Of a DNA stretch of 64,000 nucleotides, positions 53,726 through 62,957 are shown in pieces (position 1 is the first letter of the stretch; each line of letters starts with the position of its first letter). The stretch is from NCBI GenBank assembly GCA_964482335.1, contig CAYZXA010000001.1:56571-120570 (forward strand), written 5' to 3'. The notes beneath the pieces are model-generated. The model had not been told where the DNA came from and did not search any database. It was given only the letters and a program-made list of their open reading frames with translations. The DNA is from CAYZXA01 sp964482335 (GTDB taxonomy: Bacteria > Patescibacteriota > Minisyncoccia > Minisyncoccales > MHMH01). The translations under genes were made by a program, and so were the position numbers.

Positions 53726-56353
53726 ATGGCTGAGAACTGGCATAATCAATCTTTTGGAGAAGCTGTTAGACAATTCGGTTCTGACGTTAAAAGAGGCTTG
53801 TCAGAAGACCAGGTAAGAGACAGACAGAAAAAGTTTGGTCGGAATTTGCTTCCTGAAGAAAAACCCTTATCAAGAGTAAGGATTTTTTTAGATCAGCTTA
53901 GAAGCCCTTTAATTTATATTTTAATCATTGCCAGCGTTATCACCTTATTCTTAAGAGAATGGGCTGATTTTATTGTTATTTTTGGCGCTGTACTTTTGAA
54001 TACAGTTGTTGGCTATTTTCAAGAGAACAAAGCCAGCCGAGCCTTGAAGGCATTAAAGCAAGTGGTCAAGATTGAAGCTCAGGTTATAAGAGAAGGCAAT
54101 GAATTAAGACTTGATTCATCTGATTTGGTGCCTGGAGATATTATTATTTTAACTTCAGGGAATAAAGTGCCAGCTGATGCAAGGATAATAAAGGCCAACA
54201 ACCTGAAGATCAATGAAGCTCCCTTAACTGGTGAGTGGCTGACAGCCCAGAAGACGCCTGAAGTCTTGGCTGAAGAGACCCCAATGGCTGACAGAGACAA
54301 CATGGTCTATATGGGCTGCATGGTGGAAGATGGCAAGGGCAAAGCTGTTGTCACTGCTATTAGTCAAGAGACTGAAATGGGCAGAATTGCTTCTTTGGTC
54401 AAAGAAACGACCGAAGATAAAACTCCCTTGCAAAAGAAGCTGGCCAGCTTCAGCAAGATTATTGGTTTAGTTATTGCTTTTATTTCTTTATTCATCTTTG
54501 TTGGTGGGATTTTAAAGGAAAGGGAGGTTATAGAAATGTTTATGATCTCTATTGCTGTGGCTGTAGCTGCCATTCCCGAAGGCTTGCCTGTTGCCATGAC
54601 TGTTATTTTATCTTTGGGCATGCAGAGAATCTTAAAGAGAAAAGGTCTGGTTAGAAAACTTATAGCAGCAGAAACCTTAGGTTCAACCTCAATTGCTTGT
54701 ACAGATAAAACCCTGACTTTAACAGAGGGCAAGATGAAGGTTTTTGAAACAGTAACTTTAGAAGATGAAATTAGCGTTGAAGGTAAAAGTTCTTGGGCAG
54801 ATGTTTTTAAAGAGAAAGCTAAAAAAGAACAGAAGCTTTTGGTTGAGATAGCTGTTCTGACTAATGAAGCTTTTGTTGAAAATCCCAAGGATGCTTTTCC
54901 TCTCTGGCGGCTTCGCGGCAGGCCGACTGACCGAGCTTTGCTGGCAGCTGGCGGAGAAGTCAGCATTAAAAGGAATGAATTACTGGAAGAATATGTCAAA
55001 GTAGATGAAATTCCATTTAATTCTGAAAACAAGTATATTGCTACTTTATATCAAAGGAACAAAGAAAACATTCTTTATATAGCTGGAGCGCCAGAGAAGA
55101 TTCTTAGTTTTTCTAAGATGGATGCAGGCACTTTTTCAAAACTAAACTCTCAATTAGAAGATTTAACTTCTCGAGGATTGAGAGTAATAGGAGTAGGGTA
55201 TAAAAAAGCTGAAAGTTTAAAACAGGGATTGCAAGACTTAACCTTTGTCGGTTTTATCGGCTTAAAAGACCCTTTAAGAGAAGAAGCTAAAGAAGCAATT
55301 AAGATTTGTAAAAAGGCTGGTTTAAAACCTATTATTGTTACTGGAGACCATTTGCTGACAGCTAGAGCCATTGGTCGAGAGCTTGGTTTGAAAACTGAAA
55401 ATGAAAATATCATTGAAGGAAAGGATTTAGATAAGATGTCAGAGAAAGAATTCCAGGAAAGAGTCAAAGACATTGAGATTTATGCCAGAGTTGACCCTCG
55501 CCATAAATTAAAAATAGTTGAAGCCTGGCAGAAAAGAGGCCAGGTTGTAGCTATGACCGGCGATGGTATAAATGATGCGCCAGCCCTTAAAAAGGCAGAC
55601 ATCGGGGTAGCTCTGGGCTCGGGCACAGATGTGGCCAAAGAAGTTTCTGACTTGGTTCTGTTGACTGACAACTTTAATATTATGGTGGCAGCAATAGAAG
55701 AAGGCAGGGCCATTATTGACAACATCAGAAAAGTCATCACCTATTTGCTTTCTGATTCCTTTACCGAAACATTATTAATTGGTGTTAGTATTATTTTGGG
55801 CTGGCCTTTGCCGGTAACAGTTGTTCAGATTTTGTGGATTAACCTGATTGAAGATGGTCTGCCTGATATTGCTTTAGCGTTTGAGCCGAAAGAAAAAGAT
55901 GTTTTAAAAAGAAAACCAGAAGGCAAAGATGTTCATTTACTGACCAGGGAAATGAAGGTGATTATCTTTGTTATTGGCCTTTTAACTGACTTTGTACTTT
56001 TAGGGCTTTTATGGTGGCTTTTGCGGGGCAATCATGATATTCAACATATTAGGACAATGATTTTTGCTTGCTTGGGAATTAACTCTCTGTTTTATGTTTT
56101 TTCCTGCAAAAGCCTGAGAAGGAATATTTGGCACATTAACCCTTTTTCCAATAAATTCTTAGTAATGGCAGTACTATTTGGATTTTTGATGCTTGTCTCT
56201 GGCGTTCACCTGCCTCTGTTACAAACGCTTTTGAAAACCATATCTTTGGGGTTTCAGGATTGGTTAATTATTTTAGGATTAGGCGTATTGAATATAGTTT
56301 TGATCGAGATTACAAAATATTATTTTATTGTTAGACATCAAACTGATATATGA
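53726..56353 (+). CDS. P-type cation-transporting ATPase with altered phosphorylation motif
   Basis: 875 residues. Architecture of P2-type (Ca2+/SERCA-like) pumps: N-terminal cation ATPase domain, about ten membrane segments, PEGLP (284-288) in segment 4, hinge TGDGINDAPALKKADIG. The phosphorylation motif DKTGTLT reads DKTLTLT (Asp327) and the actuator TGES reads TGEW (168-171). Asp327 and Glu170 themselves are kept, so activity is possible. It overlaps a cation exchanger by 4 nt, pointing to Ca2+ homeostasis. Confidence 0.88.
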   Translation: MAENWHNQSFGEAVRQFGSDVKRGLSEDQVRDRQKKFGRNLLPEEKPLSRVRIFLDQLRSPLIYILIIASVITLFLREWADFIVIFGAVLLNTVVGYFQENKASRALKALKQVVKIEAQVIREGNELRLDSSDLVPGDIIILTSGNKVPADARIIKANNLKINEAPLTGEWLTAQKTPEVLAEETPMADRDNMVYMGCMVEDGKGKAVVTAISQETEMGRIASLVKETTEDKTPLQKKLASFSKIIGLVIAFISLFIFVGGILKEREVIEMFMISIAVAVAAIPEGLPVAMTVILSLGMQRILKRKGLVRKLIAAETLGSTSIACTDKTLTLTEGKMKVFETVTLEDEISVEGKSSWADVFKEKAKKEQKLLVEIAVLTNEAFVENPKDAFPLWRLRGRPTDRALLAAGGEVSIKRNELLEEYVKVDEIPFNSENKYIATLYQRNKENILYIAGAPEKILSFSKMDAGTFSKLNSQLEDLTSRGLRVIGVGYKKAESLKQGLQDLTFVGFIGLKDPLREEAKEAIKICKKAGLKPIIVTGDHLLTARAIGRELGLKTENENIIEGKDLDKMSEKEFQERVKDIEIYARVDPRHKLKIVEAWQKRGQVVAMTGDGINDAPALKKADIGVALGSGTDVAKEVSDLVLLTDNFNIMVAAIEEGRAIIDNIRKVITYLLSDSFTETLLIGVSIILGWPLPVTVVQILWINLIEDGLPDIALAFEPKEKDVLKRKPEGKDVHLLTREMKVIIFVIGLLTDFVLLGLLWWLLRGNHDIQHIRTMIFACLGINSLFYVFSCKSLRRNIWHINPFSNKFLVMAVLFGFLMLVSGVHLPLLQTLLKTISLGFQDWLIILGLGVLNIVLIEITKYYFIVRHQTDI

Positions 56354-57306
56354 TTTGGCTTCACATTTTAATTTTTCTTGTTTCTTGCGCTGTTTTAGTT
56401 CGTTCTGGCACCTGGCTGGTGCGCAGTTTAATTAGAATTGCTAAGTATTTAAAATTAACAGAGTTTTCAGTAGCTTTCATTTTGATGGCTTTTGCCACTT
56501 CTGTGCCTGAGCTTTTTGTTGGTATTATGTCAGCTCTGCACGGCCAGCCCGAACTTTCTTTTGGCAATATCATTGGCTCAAATATTATTAATTTGACTTT
56601 GGCGGTTGCTATCGGAGTTTTAGTGGCCAAAGGTTTAAAGTGCGAGGGAGCAATCATCCGGCGGAGTTCCATCTATACTCTGGTCATTGCTTTTTTGCCT
56701 ATTATTTTAATGCTGGATGGCAGTATTTCCCGGATTGACGGGGTCATCTTGCTTTTGGCTTTAGCTGTTTATCTGCAGAGGCTGTTTTATCAGAAAGAAA
56801 GGTTTACCAAAGTTTTCAGTAATGCTCTGAATCGAGAGTGGACACAGTTTAGATTATTTTTAAAGGATTTTGGCATGTTCTTTTTGGGCTTAACTTTACT
56901 TTTGCTTTCAGCTGAAGGCATTGTTTGGTCAGCTACTCGTCTGGCTGAAACCTTTAACTTGCCCTTAATGATTATTGGCGCGATTTTAGTGGCTTTGGGC
57001 ACCAATCTCCCAGAGATAACCTTTGGTGTTCGAGCAATTGCTATGGGTCATAAAGACATGGTGCTCGGTAATTTACTGGGGTCGGTCGTAGCCAATTCCA
57101 CTTTGGTCTTAGCGGTGACTGTTTTGATTTGCCCTTTAGAGGTTGCCAATTTCTCACCCTATATTACTGGCATTGTTTTTATTGGTCTTGCTGCTTTGTT
57201 CTTTGTTTTGTTTTCAAGAACTGGCAAAGAGATTACCAGAAAAGAAGCTCTTTTCTTGCTCTTAATATATGTTGGCTTTATTACGGTTGAACTTTTATTG
57301 AAATAA
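56350..57306 (+). CDS. Na+/Ca2+ exchanger family (CaCA) protein
   Basis: 318 residues, about ten membrane segments in two inverted halves. Each half has the alpha repeat with an acidic ion-binding residue: FATSVPELFVGIMSA ... GNIIGSNIINL and LGTNLPEITFGVRAIAMG ... GNLLGSVVANSTL. Similar to YrbG-type exchangers. Co-translated with the P-type ATPase. Substrate probably Ca2+, inferred from family and partner. Confidence 0.88.
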   Translation: MIWLHILIFLVSCAVLVRSGTWLVRSLIRIAKYLKLTEFSVAFILMAFATSVPELFVGIMSALHGQPELSFGNIIGSNIINLTLAVAIGVLVAKGLKCEGAIIRRSSIYTLVIAFLPIILMLDGSISRIDGVILLLALAVYLQRLFYQKERFTKVFSNALNREWTQFRLFLKDFGMFFLGLTLLLLSAEGIVWSATRLAETFNLPLMIIGAILVALGTNLPEITFGVRAIAMGHKDMVLGNLLGSVVANSTLVLAVTVLICPLEVANFSPYITGIVFIGLAALFFVLFSRTGKEITRKEALFLLLIYVGFITVELLLK

Positions 57307-57315
57307 TGCTAAGAT
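57287..57315 (+). promoter_or_regulatory. promoter of the 57339 gene
   Basis: TTGAAC (57287-57292), 17-nt spacer, TGC-TAAGAT (-10 at 57310-57315), overlapping the end of the exchanger gene. Leader about 17 nt with AAAGGAGG. Confidence 0.55.
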
Positions 57316-57338
57316 AACTCAGTTGAAAGGAGGGTTGA

Positions 57339-57611
57339 ATGAGAGAAATTACTTATAATGAGATACAGCTTGTTAGGTTCTGGCTTAAAGGTTATTGCCC
57401 AAAATGTGCTGCCAAAGGAGATGTAACGCTGCTAGTTCATTATCAGGCATCCGGGAGTGTTTCTGGCATAGAAGATTATTGTCAACAATGTAAAGAAGCT
57501 TGGCCTGGAAAAAGGATTGAGAGTCAATTTTTTCAGGAAATGACCGATCCTGATATAAAAAACCTCTCGCGTAGCTTAAGTAAAGTTCCTGATGGCATCC
57601 TCAACGATTAA
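57339..57611 (+). CDS. small zinc-ribbon hypothetical protein
   Basis: 90 residues. CPKC (about 20-23) and CQQC (about 49-52) suggest a zinc ribbon. The rest is not recognised. AAAGGAGG lies 6 nt before the ATG. Independent unit with promoter and terminator. Confidence 0.55.
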   Translation: MREITYNEIQLVRFWLKGYCPKCAAKGDVTLLVHYQASGSVSGIEDYCQQCKEAWPGKRIESQFFQEMTDPDIKNLSRSLSKVPDGILND

Positions 57612-57619
57612 AAGAATAA

Positions 57620-57645
57620 GGCACCTTTAAAAAAAGGTGCCATTT
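57620..57645 (+). terminator. intrinsic terminator
   Basis: GGCACCTTT (57620-57628) pairs with AAAGGTGCC (57633-57641). The following T run is weak (ATTTAATT). Confidence 0.65.
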
Positions 57646-57678
57646 AATTGCTTAATATTCAATTTAGAACAGAGCTTT

Positions 57679-57707
57679 TTGACGGGATAAAGGAAAAATG
57701 CTAAGAT
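57679..57707 (+). promoter_or_regulatory. rmuC promoter
   Basis: TTGACG (57679-57684), 17-nt spacer, TAAGAT (57702-57707), 6 nt before the ATG at 57714: predicted leaderless. Confidence 0.6.
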
Positions 57708-57713
57708 ATTTTA

Positions 57714-58888
57714 ATGGCTGAATTTTTTATTCAAAATTCTATTGTTTTAATTTCAGCTTTTTTCGTTGTTTTAATCGTAGGTATAATAGGCTTTTTTTGG
57801 CTGAGAAAANNNNNNNNNNNNNNNNNNNNNNNNNNNNNNNNNNNNNNNNNNNNNNNNNNNNNNNNNNNNNNNNNNNNNNNNNNNNNNNNNNNNNNNNNNN
57901 NNNNNNNNNAGCTTTTTTCGTTGTTTTAATCGTAGGTATAATAGGCTTTTTTTGGCTGAGAAAATCAAGGGTAGATGAGAAACAGTCAGATGCTATCAGG
58001 GACTTGGAAAGGCGTCTGACCGATGTGATGATCGGCCAATTAAAGGAGATTAGAGACAGTCAGGCAGGCACTTCTAAGGAAATGCATGACCAAATCTATT
58101 CTTTTACCAAAGAAGCAACCCAAATTAGAGAGGGATTAAAGCAGGTTCAGGAAAAAGTCAAAGATGTTTCTTCTTTCCAGGACATATTCAAGTCGCCCAA
58201 GTTGAGAGGCCAATGGGGTGAGGCATCTTTGGAGCACATTTTATCTCAGCATTTTCCGGAAGAGCTGTACAAAAGGCAATATTTGTTTTCTTCCGGTGAG
58301 CAGGTTGATGCCGTTTTAAAACTGCCCAACAAAAGATTACTGCCGATTGATGCTAAGTTTCCTGCCGAGAATTTCGTCAAGATGGTTGAGAGTGCGGATG
58401 GGGAAAGGGACGGTTTCCAAAAAAGGTTCATTGGAGACGTCAAAGGCCATATTGATAAAATCGCTGCAAAGTATATAATACCTTCAGAATCCACGGTTGA
58501 GTTCGCTTTAATGTATATTCCAGCTGAAGCGATTTATTATGAGATAGTCAACAATATTGGTAGAGATTTCAATTTGCCCGATTACGCCATGTCAAAGAAA
58601 GTGGTTATTACCTCTCCCAACACCATTTATTTAACCTTGAGAACCGTGGAACACTGGTTTAAAGATACGCAGATTTCTCGGCAGACCCAGGAAATTTTAA
58701 AAAGACTGGATCGGGTCCAGCAGGATGCTAGCAAGCTAATGAATGATTTTAGGAAGCTTGGCAGTCATCTTAAGAATGCTGTTTCCTCTTATGATACTTC
58801 GGAGAAACGTCTTAATTTATTTTCTGACAAAGTTGAAAGATTAAAAGAGTTTAAAGAGCCAGAGCCAAAAAAATTAAAAAAAGGATAA
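57714..58888 (+). CDS. rmuC: DNA recombination protein RmuC homologue (contains assembly gap)
   Basis: N-terminal membrane segment at about residues 9-29, a coiled-coil region, then the RmuC nuclease-like core (SPKLRGQWGEASLEHIL, VDAVLKLPNKRLLPIDAKFP, ALMYIPAEAIYYE). As written, the frame is broken by 100 Ns and a 55-nt duplication. Removing the gap and one copy joins ...FFWLRK to SRVDEK in frame and gives about 339 residues. RmuC is thought to limit DNA inversion. rplU starts 3 nt later. Confidence 0.85.
57810..57909. other. 100-N scaffold gap flanked by an identical 55-nt duplication
   Basis: Bases 57755-57809 and 57910-57964 are identical. The 100 Ns between them are a standard scaffolding placeholder. 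The contigs overlap rather than being separated, so the gap is most likely an artefact. Confidence 0.85.
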
Positions 58889-58891
58889 AAT

Positions 58892-59200
58892 ATGTTGGCA
58901 GTTATTAAGACCGGTGGCAAACAATACCTTGTTTCTCCCGGCGACAAGGTAAAAATTGAAAAGCTGAATAAAAAAGAAGGGGCTGAAATTGTCTTTTCAG
59001 ATGTTTTGCTATTGGAAAAAAACAAGAAAGTTGAGATCGGCGACCCTTTGGTTAAGGGCGTTAAGGTTACAGCTAAGATTTTAAAGCAGGATAAAGCCAA
59101 AAAAGTCATTATCTTTAAATACAAAGCAAAGAAAAGATACAAAGTAAAAAAGGGCCATCGCCAGCCCTTTACTCAAGTAGAGATTCTTAAAATAGCTTAA
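58892..59200 (+). CDS. rplU: 50S ribosomal protein L21
   Basis: 102 residues. MLAVIKTGGKQYLVSPGDKV, IIFKYKAKKRYKVKKGHRQP and QVEILKI are diagnostic. Early 50S assembly protein. Its usual neighbour rpmA (L27) is not here. Convergent with recR, 0 nt apart. Confidence 0.95.
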   Translation: MLAVIKTGGKQYLVSPGDKVKIEKLNKKEGAEIVFSDVLLLEKNKKVEIGDPLVKGVKVTAKILKQDKAKKVIIFKYKAKKRYKVKKGHRQPFTQVEILKIA

Positions 59201-59788
59201 CTATTTGCGTCCTTCAAAAGCTGATCCTAAGGTTTCTTCATCAGCATATTCCAGTTCTCCTCCTACAGGTAATCCCCGGCCAAGCCGGGTTATTTTTATA
59301 TTGAGAGGTTTAAGTATTCTTTCTAGGTAGAGAGCAGTAGCTTCGCCTTCAGTTGTGGCGTTGGTAGCAATAATTACTTCTTTTACATCTTTAACTCTTT
59401 CTTTGAGCTCTTTTATCCTTAATTTTTCAATATCTTCTTGCTTGAGTTTGCCGATATTGCCTCCTAAAATAAAATACCTGCCTTGGTATTTCTGGGTTTT
59501 CTCAATTGGTATTAAATCAGTTTCTTTTTCTATGATACAGAGCAAGGTTTTATCTCTTTGAGGGTTTTGGCAGATTTCACAAAGTTCTCCTTCGCCTTCA
59601 AAAGACTTGAAGCAGAAAGAACAGAGCTTTACTTTTTCTTTTAAAGTGGAGATTGAATTTATCAATTCATCTATTTCTTCTTTGGACAGTTTTAGCAAGT
59701 AAAAAACAAAACGGCTGGCTATGCGTGGTCCGATGGTTGGAAACTTGGTGAATATCTTAATTAGTTTTTGAATGGATTGAGAATACAT
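59201..59788 (-). CDS. recR: recombination mediator RecR
   Basis: 195 residues. Helix-hairpin-helix (FPTIGPRIASRFVFYLL), four-Cys zinc finger (CSFC ... CEIC), Toprim domain (LLCIIEKETDLIPIE) and the C-terminal RLGRGLPVGGELEYADEETL. It loads RecA at gaps with RecF/RecO. Directly follows dnaB with no gap on the minus strand. Confidence 0.95.
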   Translation of the reverse strand: MYSQSIQKLIKIFTKFPTIGPRIASRFVFYLLKLSKEEIDELINSISTLKEKVKLCSFCFKSFEGEGELCEICQNPQRDKTLLCIIEKETDLIPIEKTQKYQGRYFILGGNIGKLKQEDIEKLRIKELKERVKDVKEVIIATNATTEGEATALYLERILKPLNIKITRLGRGLPVGGELEYADEETLGSAFEGRK

Positions 59789-61141
59789 TTAGCCTTGCTC
59801 AGTTTTTTCTAAGTTGCGGAAAGAAACTCTTTGTTCATCAAAATACAGTTCTACTCTGCCAATGGGGCCGTTGCGGTGTTTGGCAATAATAATATCAGCA
59901 ATATTCTGTCTTTCAGTATTTTCTCTGTATTTATCTTCTCTATGTATAAATAAGACGACATCAGCGTCCTGTTCAAGGGCTCCAGTTTCTCTTAAGTCAG
60001 AGAGACGGGGGATTTGTGGGCTTCTCTGTTCAACTGCTCTTGATAGTTGAGAGAGAGCTAAAACAGGAATATTCAGTTCTCTAGCTAAAGCTTTGAGAGA
60101 GCGGGAAACCTCGGTCATTTGCTGAACCATGGGGGCATTAATGTTTCTCGGCTCCATCAACTGCAAATAATCAACAATAATTAAGCCTAAGCCCTTGTCA
60201 GCTTGCAATCTTCTGGCCATTGACCTCATTTGTAGGACATTGGAGGTGGCTGCATCGTCAATATAGATAGGTGCTTTGGACAAGGTATCCATAGCATACT
60301 GGATTCTGGTAAAATCATTATTATCGCCTTCGGAAGATAAACGGCCGGTTCTCAATCGCCATAAATCTACATTGCCTTGAGCAGCAATTAATCTGTCAAC
60401 AACTTGATCTTTTGACATTTCCAGGCTGAAAATGCCAACCGGGATGTTGTGCTGAATAGCAGCTTGTCTGGCAACATCAAGAGCCAAAGAACTTTTACCT
60501 AAGGATGGTCGGGAAGCTAAGATAATAAAGTCAGATTTTTGCAGGCCTGACAGTGTATTGTCTAAAGCCGCGAAGCCAGTTGGCACGCCTCTTGGTTTTT
60601 TTTCATGCTTGGATAAAAGATCGATTCTTTCAAAAGCTTCTTCTAAAGCATCTTTGACCAGAACAAAAATCTGGGTTAAGGATTTTTGGGCAATGCTGAA
60701 TATTGTTTTTTCAGCTTTGTCTAAGAGGGCGTCAACATCTTCTGCTTCATCGTACCCCATTAGACCAATGTCATGAGAAGCCTCAATAAGGTCTCTTAAG
60801 ATCCTCTTTTTTTGGACAATTTTAGCGTAGTTTAAAACATGAGTGGCAGTAGGTACAGTGTTGATGACTTCAGTCAAATAAGCATTGCCGCCAATATCAT
60901 CTAGTTTATCTTTTTCTTTTAAACGGTTGGCAACTGAAAGCAGGTCAATTGGCTCTCCTTTCTCAAAAAGCTCAGCCATGGCCTGATAGATTGTCTGGTG
61001 GATGCCCTTATAGAAGTCCTTGGCTTGCAGGAAATCGCCCACCTTCAAAATAGCGTTCTTATCAAGCATCAAACAGCCCAACAAGCTTTGTTCAGCTTCA
61101 TTGCTCTGCGGTGGTATTTTTTCTGGTAGTTCCTCCGCCAT
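59789..61141 (-). CDS. dnaB: replicative DNA helicase
   Basis: 450 residues from the ATG at 61141; a longer frame upstream would cross the promoter. N-terminal PPQSNEAEQSLLGCLM primase-binding domain, then the RecA-like domain with Walker A ASRPSLGKSSLA, the DYLQLM Walker B and RDLRETGALEQDADV-like sequence near the end. The P-loop Ser replaces the usual first Gly context but the GKS is intact. Leaderless promoter predicted. Confidence 0.95.
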   Translation of the reverse strand: MAEELPEKIPPQSNEAEQSLLGCLMLDKNAILKVGDFLQAKDFYKGIHQTIYQAMAELFEKGEPIDLLSVANRLKEKDKLDDIGGNAYLTEVINTVPTATHVLNYAKIVQKKRILRDLIEASHDIGLMGYDEAEDVDALLDKAEKTIFSIAQKSLTQIFVLVKDALEEAFERIDLLSKHEKKPRGVPTGFAALDNTLSGLQKSDFIILASRPSLGKSSLALDVARQAAIQHNIPVGIFSLEMSKDQVVDRLIAAQGNVDLWRLRTGRLSSEGDNNDFTRIQYAMDTLSKAPIYIDDAATSNVLQMRSMARRLQADKGLGLIIVDYLQLMEPRNINAPMVQQMTEVSRSLKALARELNIPVLALSQLSRAVEQRSPQIPRLSDLRETGALEQDADVVLFIHREDKYRENTERQNIADIIIAKHRNGPIGRVELYFDEQRVSFRNLEKTEQG

Positions 61142-61148
61142 ATATTTC

Positions 61149-61199
61149 AACTTACCATGTGATAATTTACTTGGCAAGTAAGTTATCTTTTGATAAAAT
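61149..61199. promoter_or_regulatory. divergent promoters sharing overlapping -35 boxes (dnaB / arfB-like)
   Basis: Plus: TTGGCA (61171-61176), 17-nt spacer, TGA-TAAAAT (-10 at 61194-61199), 6 nt before the ATG at 61206. Minus: TTGCCA (61177-61172), 17-nt spacer, TAAGTT (61154-61149), 7 nt before the dnaB ATG at 61141. The two -35 boxes are the two strands of TTGGCAA. Both mRNAs should be leaderless. Confidence 0.7.
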
Positions 61200-61205
61200 C
61201 TATCA

Positions 61206-61544
61206 ATGCGTTATAATCTTAGAGATATAAAAAAGCAAACAAAGGTTTATTATTCTACCTCTCGGGGCCCGGGAGGCCAGAGAAGAGACAGAAAAAAAAC
61301 AGGTGTCAGCTTACACCACCTGCCTTCAGGCATTGTTGTTCGGGTTGATCGGCGCAGTTCCCAGGGTCAAAACAAGAAAATAGCCTTTGAGCTTTTGCAA
61401 AAGAGGTTAAGAAAGCTCGGGCAGCGCAAAAAGAAAAGGATTCCTACCAGAATCCCTCGGGCTGCCAAAGAGAAAAGACTGCAAAGAAAGAAGCGCCACT
61501 CTCAAAAGAAAAGATTACGGAGAAAACCGATTAGAGCTTTTTAA
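61206..61544 (+). CDS. ArfB-like peptidyl-tRNA hydrolase (RF-1 domain, GGQ)
   Basis: 112 residues. The GGQ motif (SRGPGGQRRDRK, about 19-30) of class I release factors is present without codon-recognition domains. The C-terminal half is a long Arg/Lys-rich tail, as in ArfB/YaeJ, which inserts into the empty mRNA channel to rescue stalled ribosomes. Ends 14 nt inside cysS on the other strand. Confidence 0.85.
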   Translation: MRYNLRDIKKQTKVYYSTSRGPGGQRRDRKKTGVSLHHLPSGIVVRVDRRSSQGQNKKIAFELLQKRLRKLGQRKKKRIPTRIPRAAKEKRLQRKKRHSQKKRLRRKPIRAF

Positions 61545-62916
61545 GCTTGGCACCTCGTTTGGTGTCTTCGACCCACCAGCCAAGTTTTTTGATTTCTTTC
61601 CTTATTTTATCAGCTTTCTGCCATATACCTTGCTTTCTATACTTTTCTCTTTCCTTAACCAAGTTAAGGATTTTTTTTGAAGGTTTTTCTTTTAGTTTTT
61701 TCCAGAAGATAAAGTTGAAAAATCTATCAACTCTTCTTAAAAAATCTAAAATATTTCTAGTATCAGTTTTACTGAGAAGATTTTGATCGATTAAAGAATT
61801 GCCTCGGTTGATTAACTCAAAGATAGCAGCCATAGCCTTTGGTGTATTGAAATCATCTTCCATAGCTTTTTCAAAGTCTTTTTGGAATTTTGAAATTTGC
61901 TTATTTCTTGAAGTTTTAGTTGAGGTAAGAATTTTGAGTTTATTAATAAACTCATCTATCCTTTCTAATTCTCTTTCTGCCTGCACGATTGAGTTTTCAT
62001 TGTAGTCAATAGGGGAGCGGTAGTGATTTTTAATAACCAAGAATCTGAGAGTTCTGGCTGAATGTTTCTTTAGAAAGTCCTGGATGGTTATGAAATTACC
62101 TAAGGACTTGGCCATTTTTCGGCCTTTGACTGTTAAAAAGCCAGAATGGAGCCAGTATTTAACCATGGGTGACTTATTTGAGATAGCTTCCATTTGGGCT
62201 ATTTCTGCTTCATGGTGGGGGAACATTAAGTCCCTTGCTCCTCCGTGGACGTCATATTGGCTACTAAAGAACTTTTCAACAATAGCTGTATCTTCAATAT
62301 GCCAGCCAGGCCTGCCCTTTTGCCAGGGGCTGGGCCATTTTGGTTCTCCTGCTTTTGATATTTTCCATAAACAGAAGTCTCCTTTGTTTTTCTTTCCTTT
62401 AGCTTCATCTATCCTTGAAATACCGTCTTCTGCTTGTTCTTTTGTTCTGCGAGATAATTTGCCGTAGTTTTTGAACTTGGAGATGTCGTAGTAGATGCCG
62501 TCTTTGATCTGATAAGCAAAGCCTTTGTTTTTGAGTTTCTTTATCTGGTTGATGATTTCTTTGATGTGGCTAGTTGCTCTGGCATACTTGGTTACACTAT
62601 CTATTTTTAAAGCCTTCATGTCTTTTAAGTATTCTTTTTCAAATCTTTTTGCCCATTTTTCCGGAGAAGCATTGTTTTCTTTTGCTCTTTGGATGATTTT
62701 GTCGTCAATATCTGTGATATTTTGAAGATAGAAGACATCATATTCTTTTTCTCTGAGATACTTGACTATCATGTCAAAGGCAATGTACGTTCTGGCGTGG
62801 CCAATGTGGGAAAAATCATAAACTGTGGGCCCGCACACAAAAAGCTCAACCAGCTTGCCTTTTCTTGGTTTGAATGTTTCTTTTTTCCTTGATAGAGTAT
62901 TGTAGAGTTGGAGCAT
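61531..62916 (-). CDS. cysS: cysteine--tRNA ligase
   Basis: 461 residues, class I. HIGH motif as HIGHART (about 38-44), zinc ligands in VCGPTVYD and PHHEAEIAQ, KMSKS as KMAKSLG, and the DALR-type helical C-terminus. Normal length. Convergent with arfB-like gene (14-nt overlap) and divergent from dnaX through a palindromic promoter. Confidence 0.95.
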   Translation of the reverse strand: MLQLYNTLSRKKETFKPRKGKLVELFVCGPTVYDFSHIGHARTYIAFDMIVKYLREKEYDVFYLQNITDIDDKIIQRAKENNASPEKWAKRFEKEYLKDMKALKIDSVTKYARATSHIKEIINQIKKLKNKGFAYQIKDGIYYDISKFKNYGKLSRRTKEQAEDGISRIDEAKGKKNKGDFCLWKISKAGEPKWPSPWQKGRPGWHIEDTAIVEKFFSSQYDVHGGARDLMFPHHEAEIAQMEAISNKSPMVKYWLHSGFLTVKGRKMAKSLGNFITIQDFLKKHSARTLRFLVIKNHYRSPIDYNENSIVQAERELERIDEFINKLKILTSTKTSRNKQISKFQKDFEKAMEDDFNTPKAMAAIFELINRGNSLIDQNLLSKTDTRNILDFLRRVDRFFNFIFWKKLKEKPSKKILNLVKEREKYRKQGIWQKADKIRKEIKKLGWWVEDTKRGAKLKKL

Positions 62917-62926
62917 AACTTTAATT

Positions 62927-62948
62927 ATTGTAGCACATCTGCTACAAT
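62927..62948. promoter_or_regulatory. palindromic divergent promoter (cysS / dnaX)
   Basis: ATTGTAGCA-CATC-TGCTACAAT, a perfect 9-bp inverted repeat. Each arm is an extended -10 (TGC-TACAAT). It lies 9 nt from the dnaX ATG on the plus strand and 10 nt from the cysS ATG on the minus strand. Confidence 0.6.
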
Positions 62949-62957
62949 ATGATAATT

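Noticed and set aside
54364..55032. 222-codon frame on the minus strand
   Set aside because: Antisense shadow of the P-type ATPase gene with Ser/Lys/Ile-rich composition typical of such shadows.
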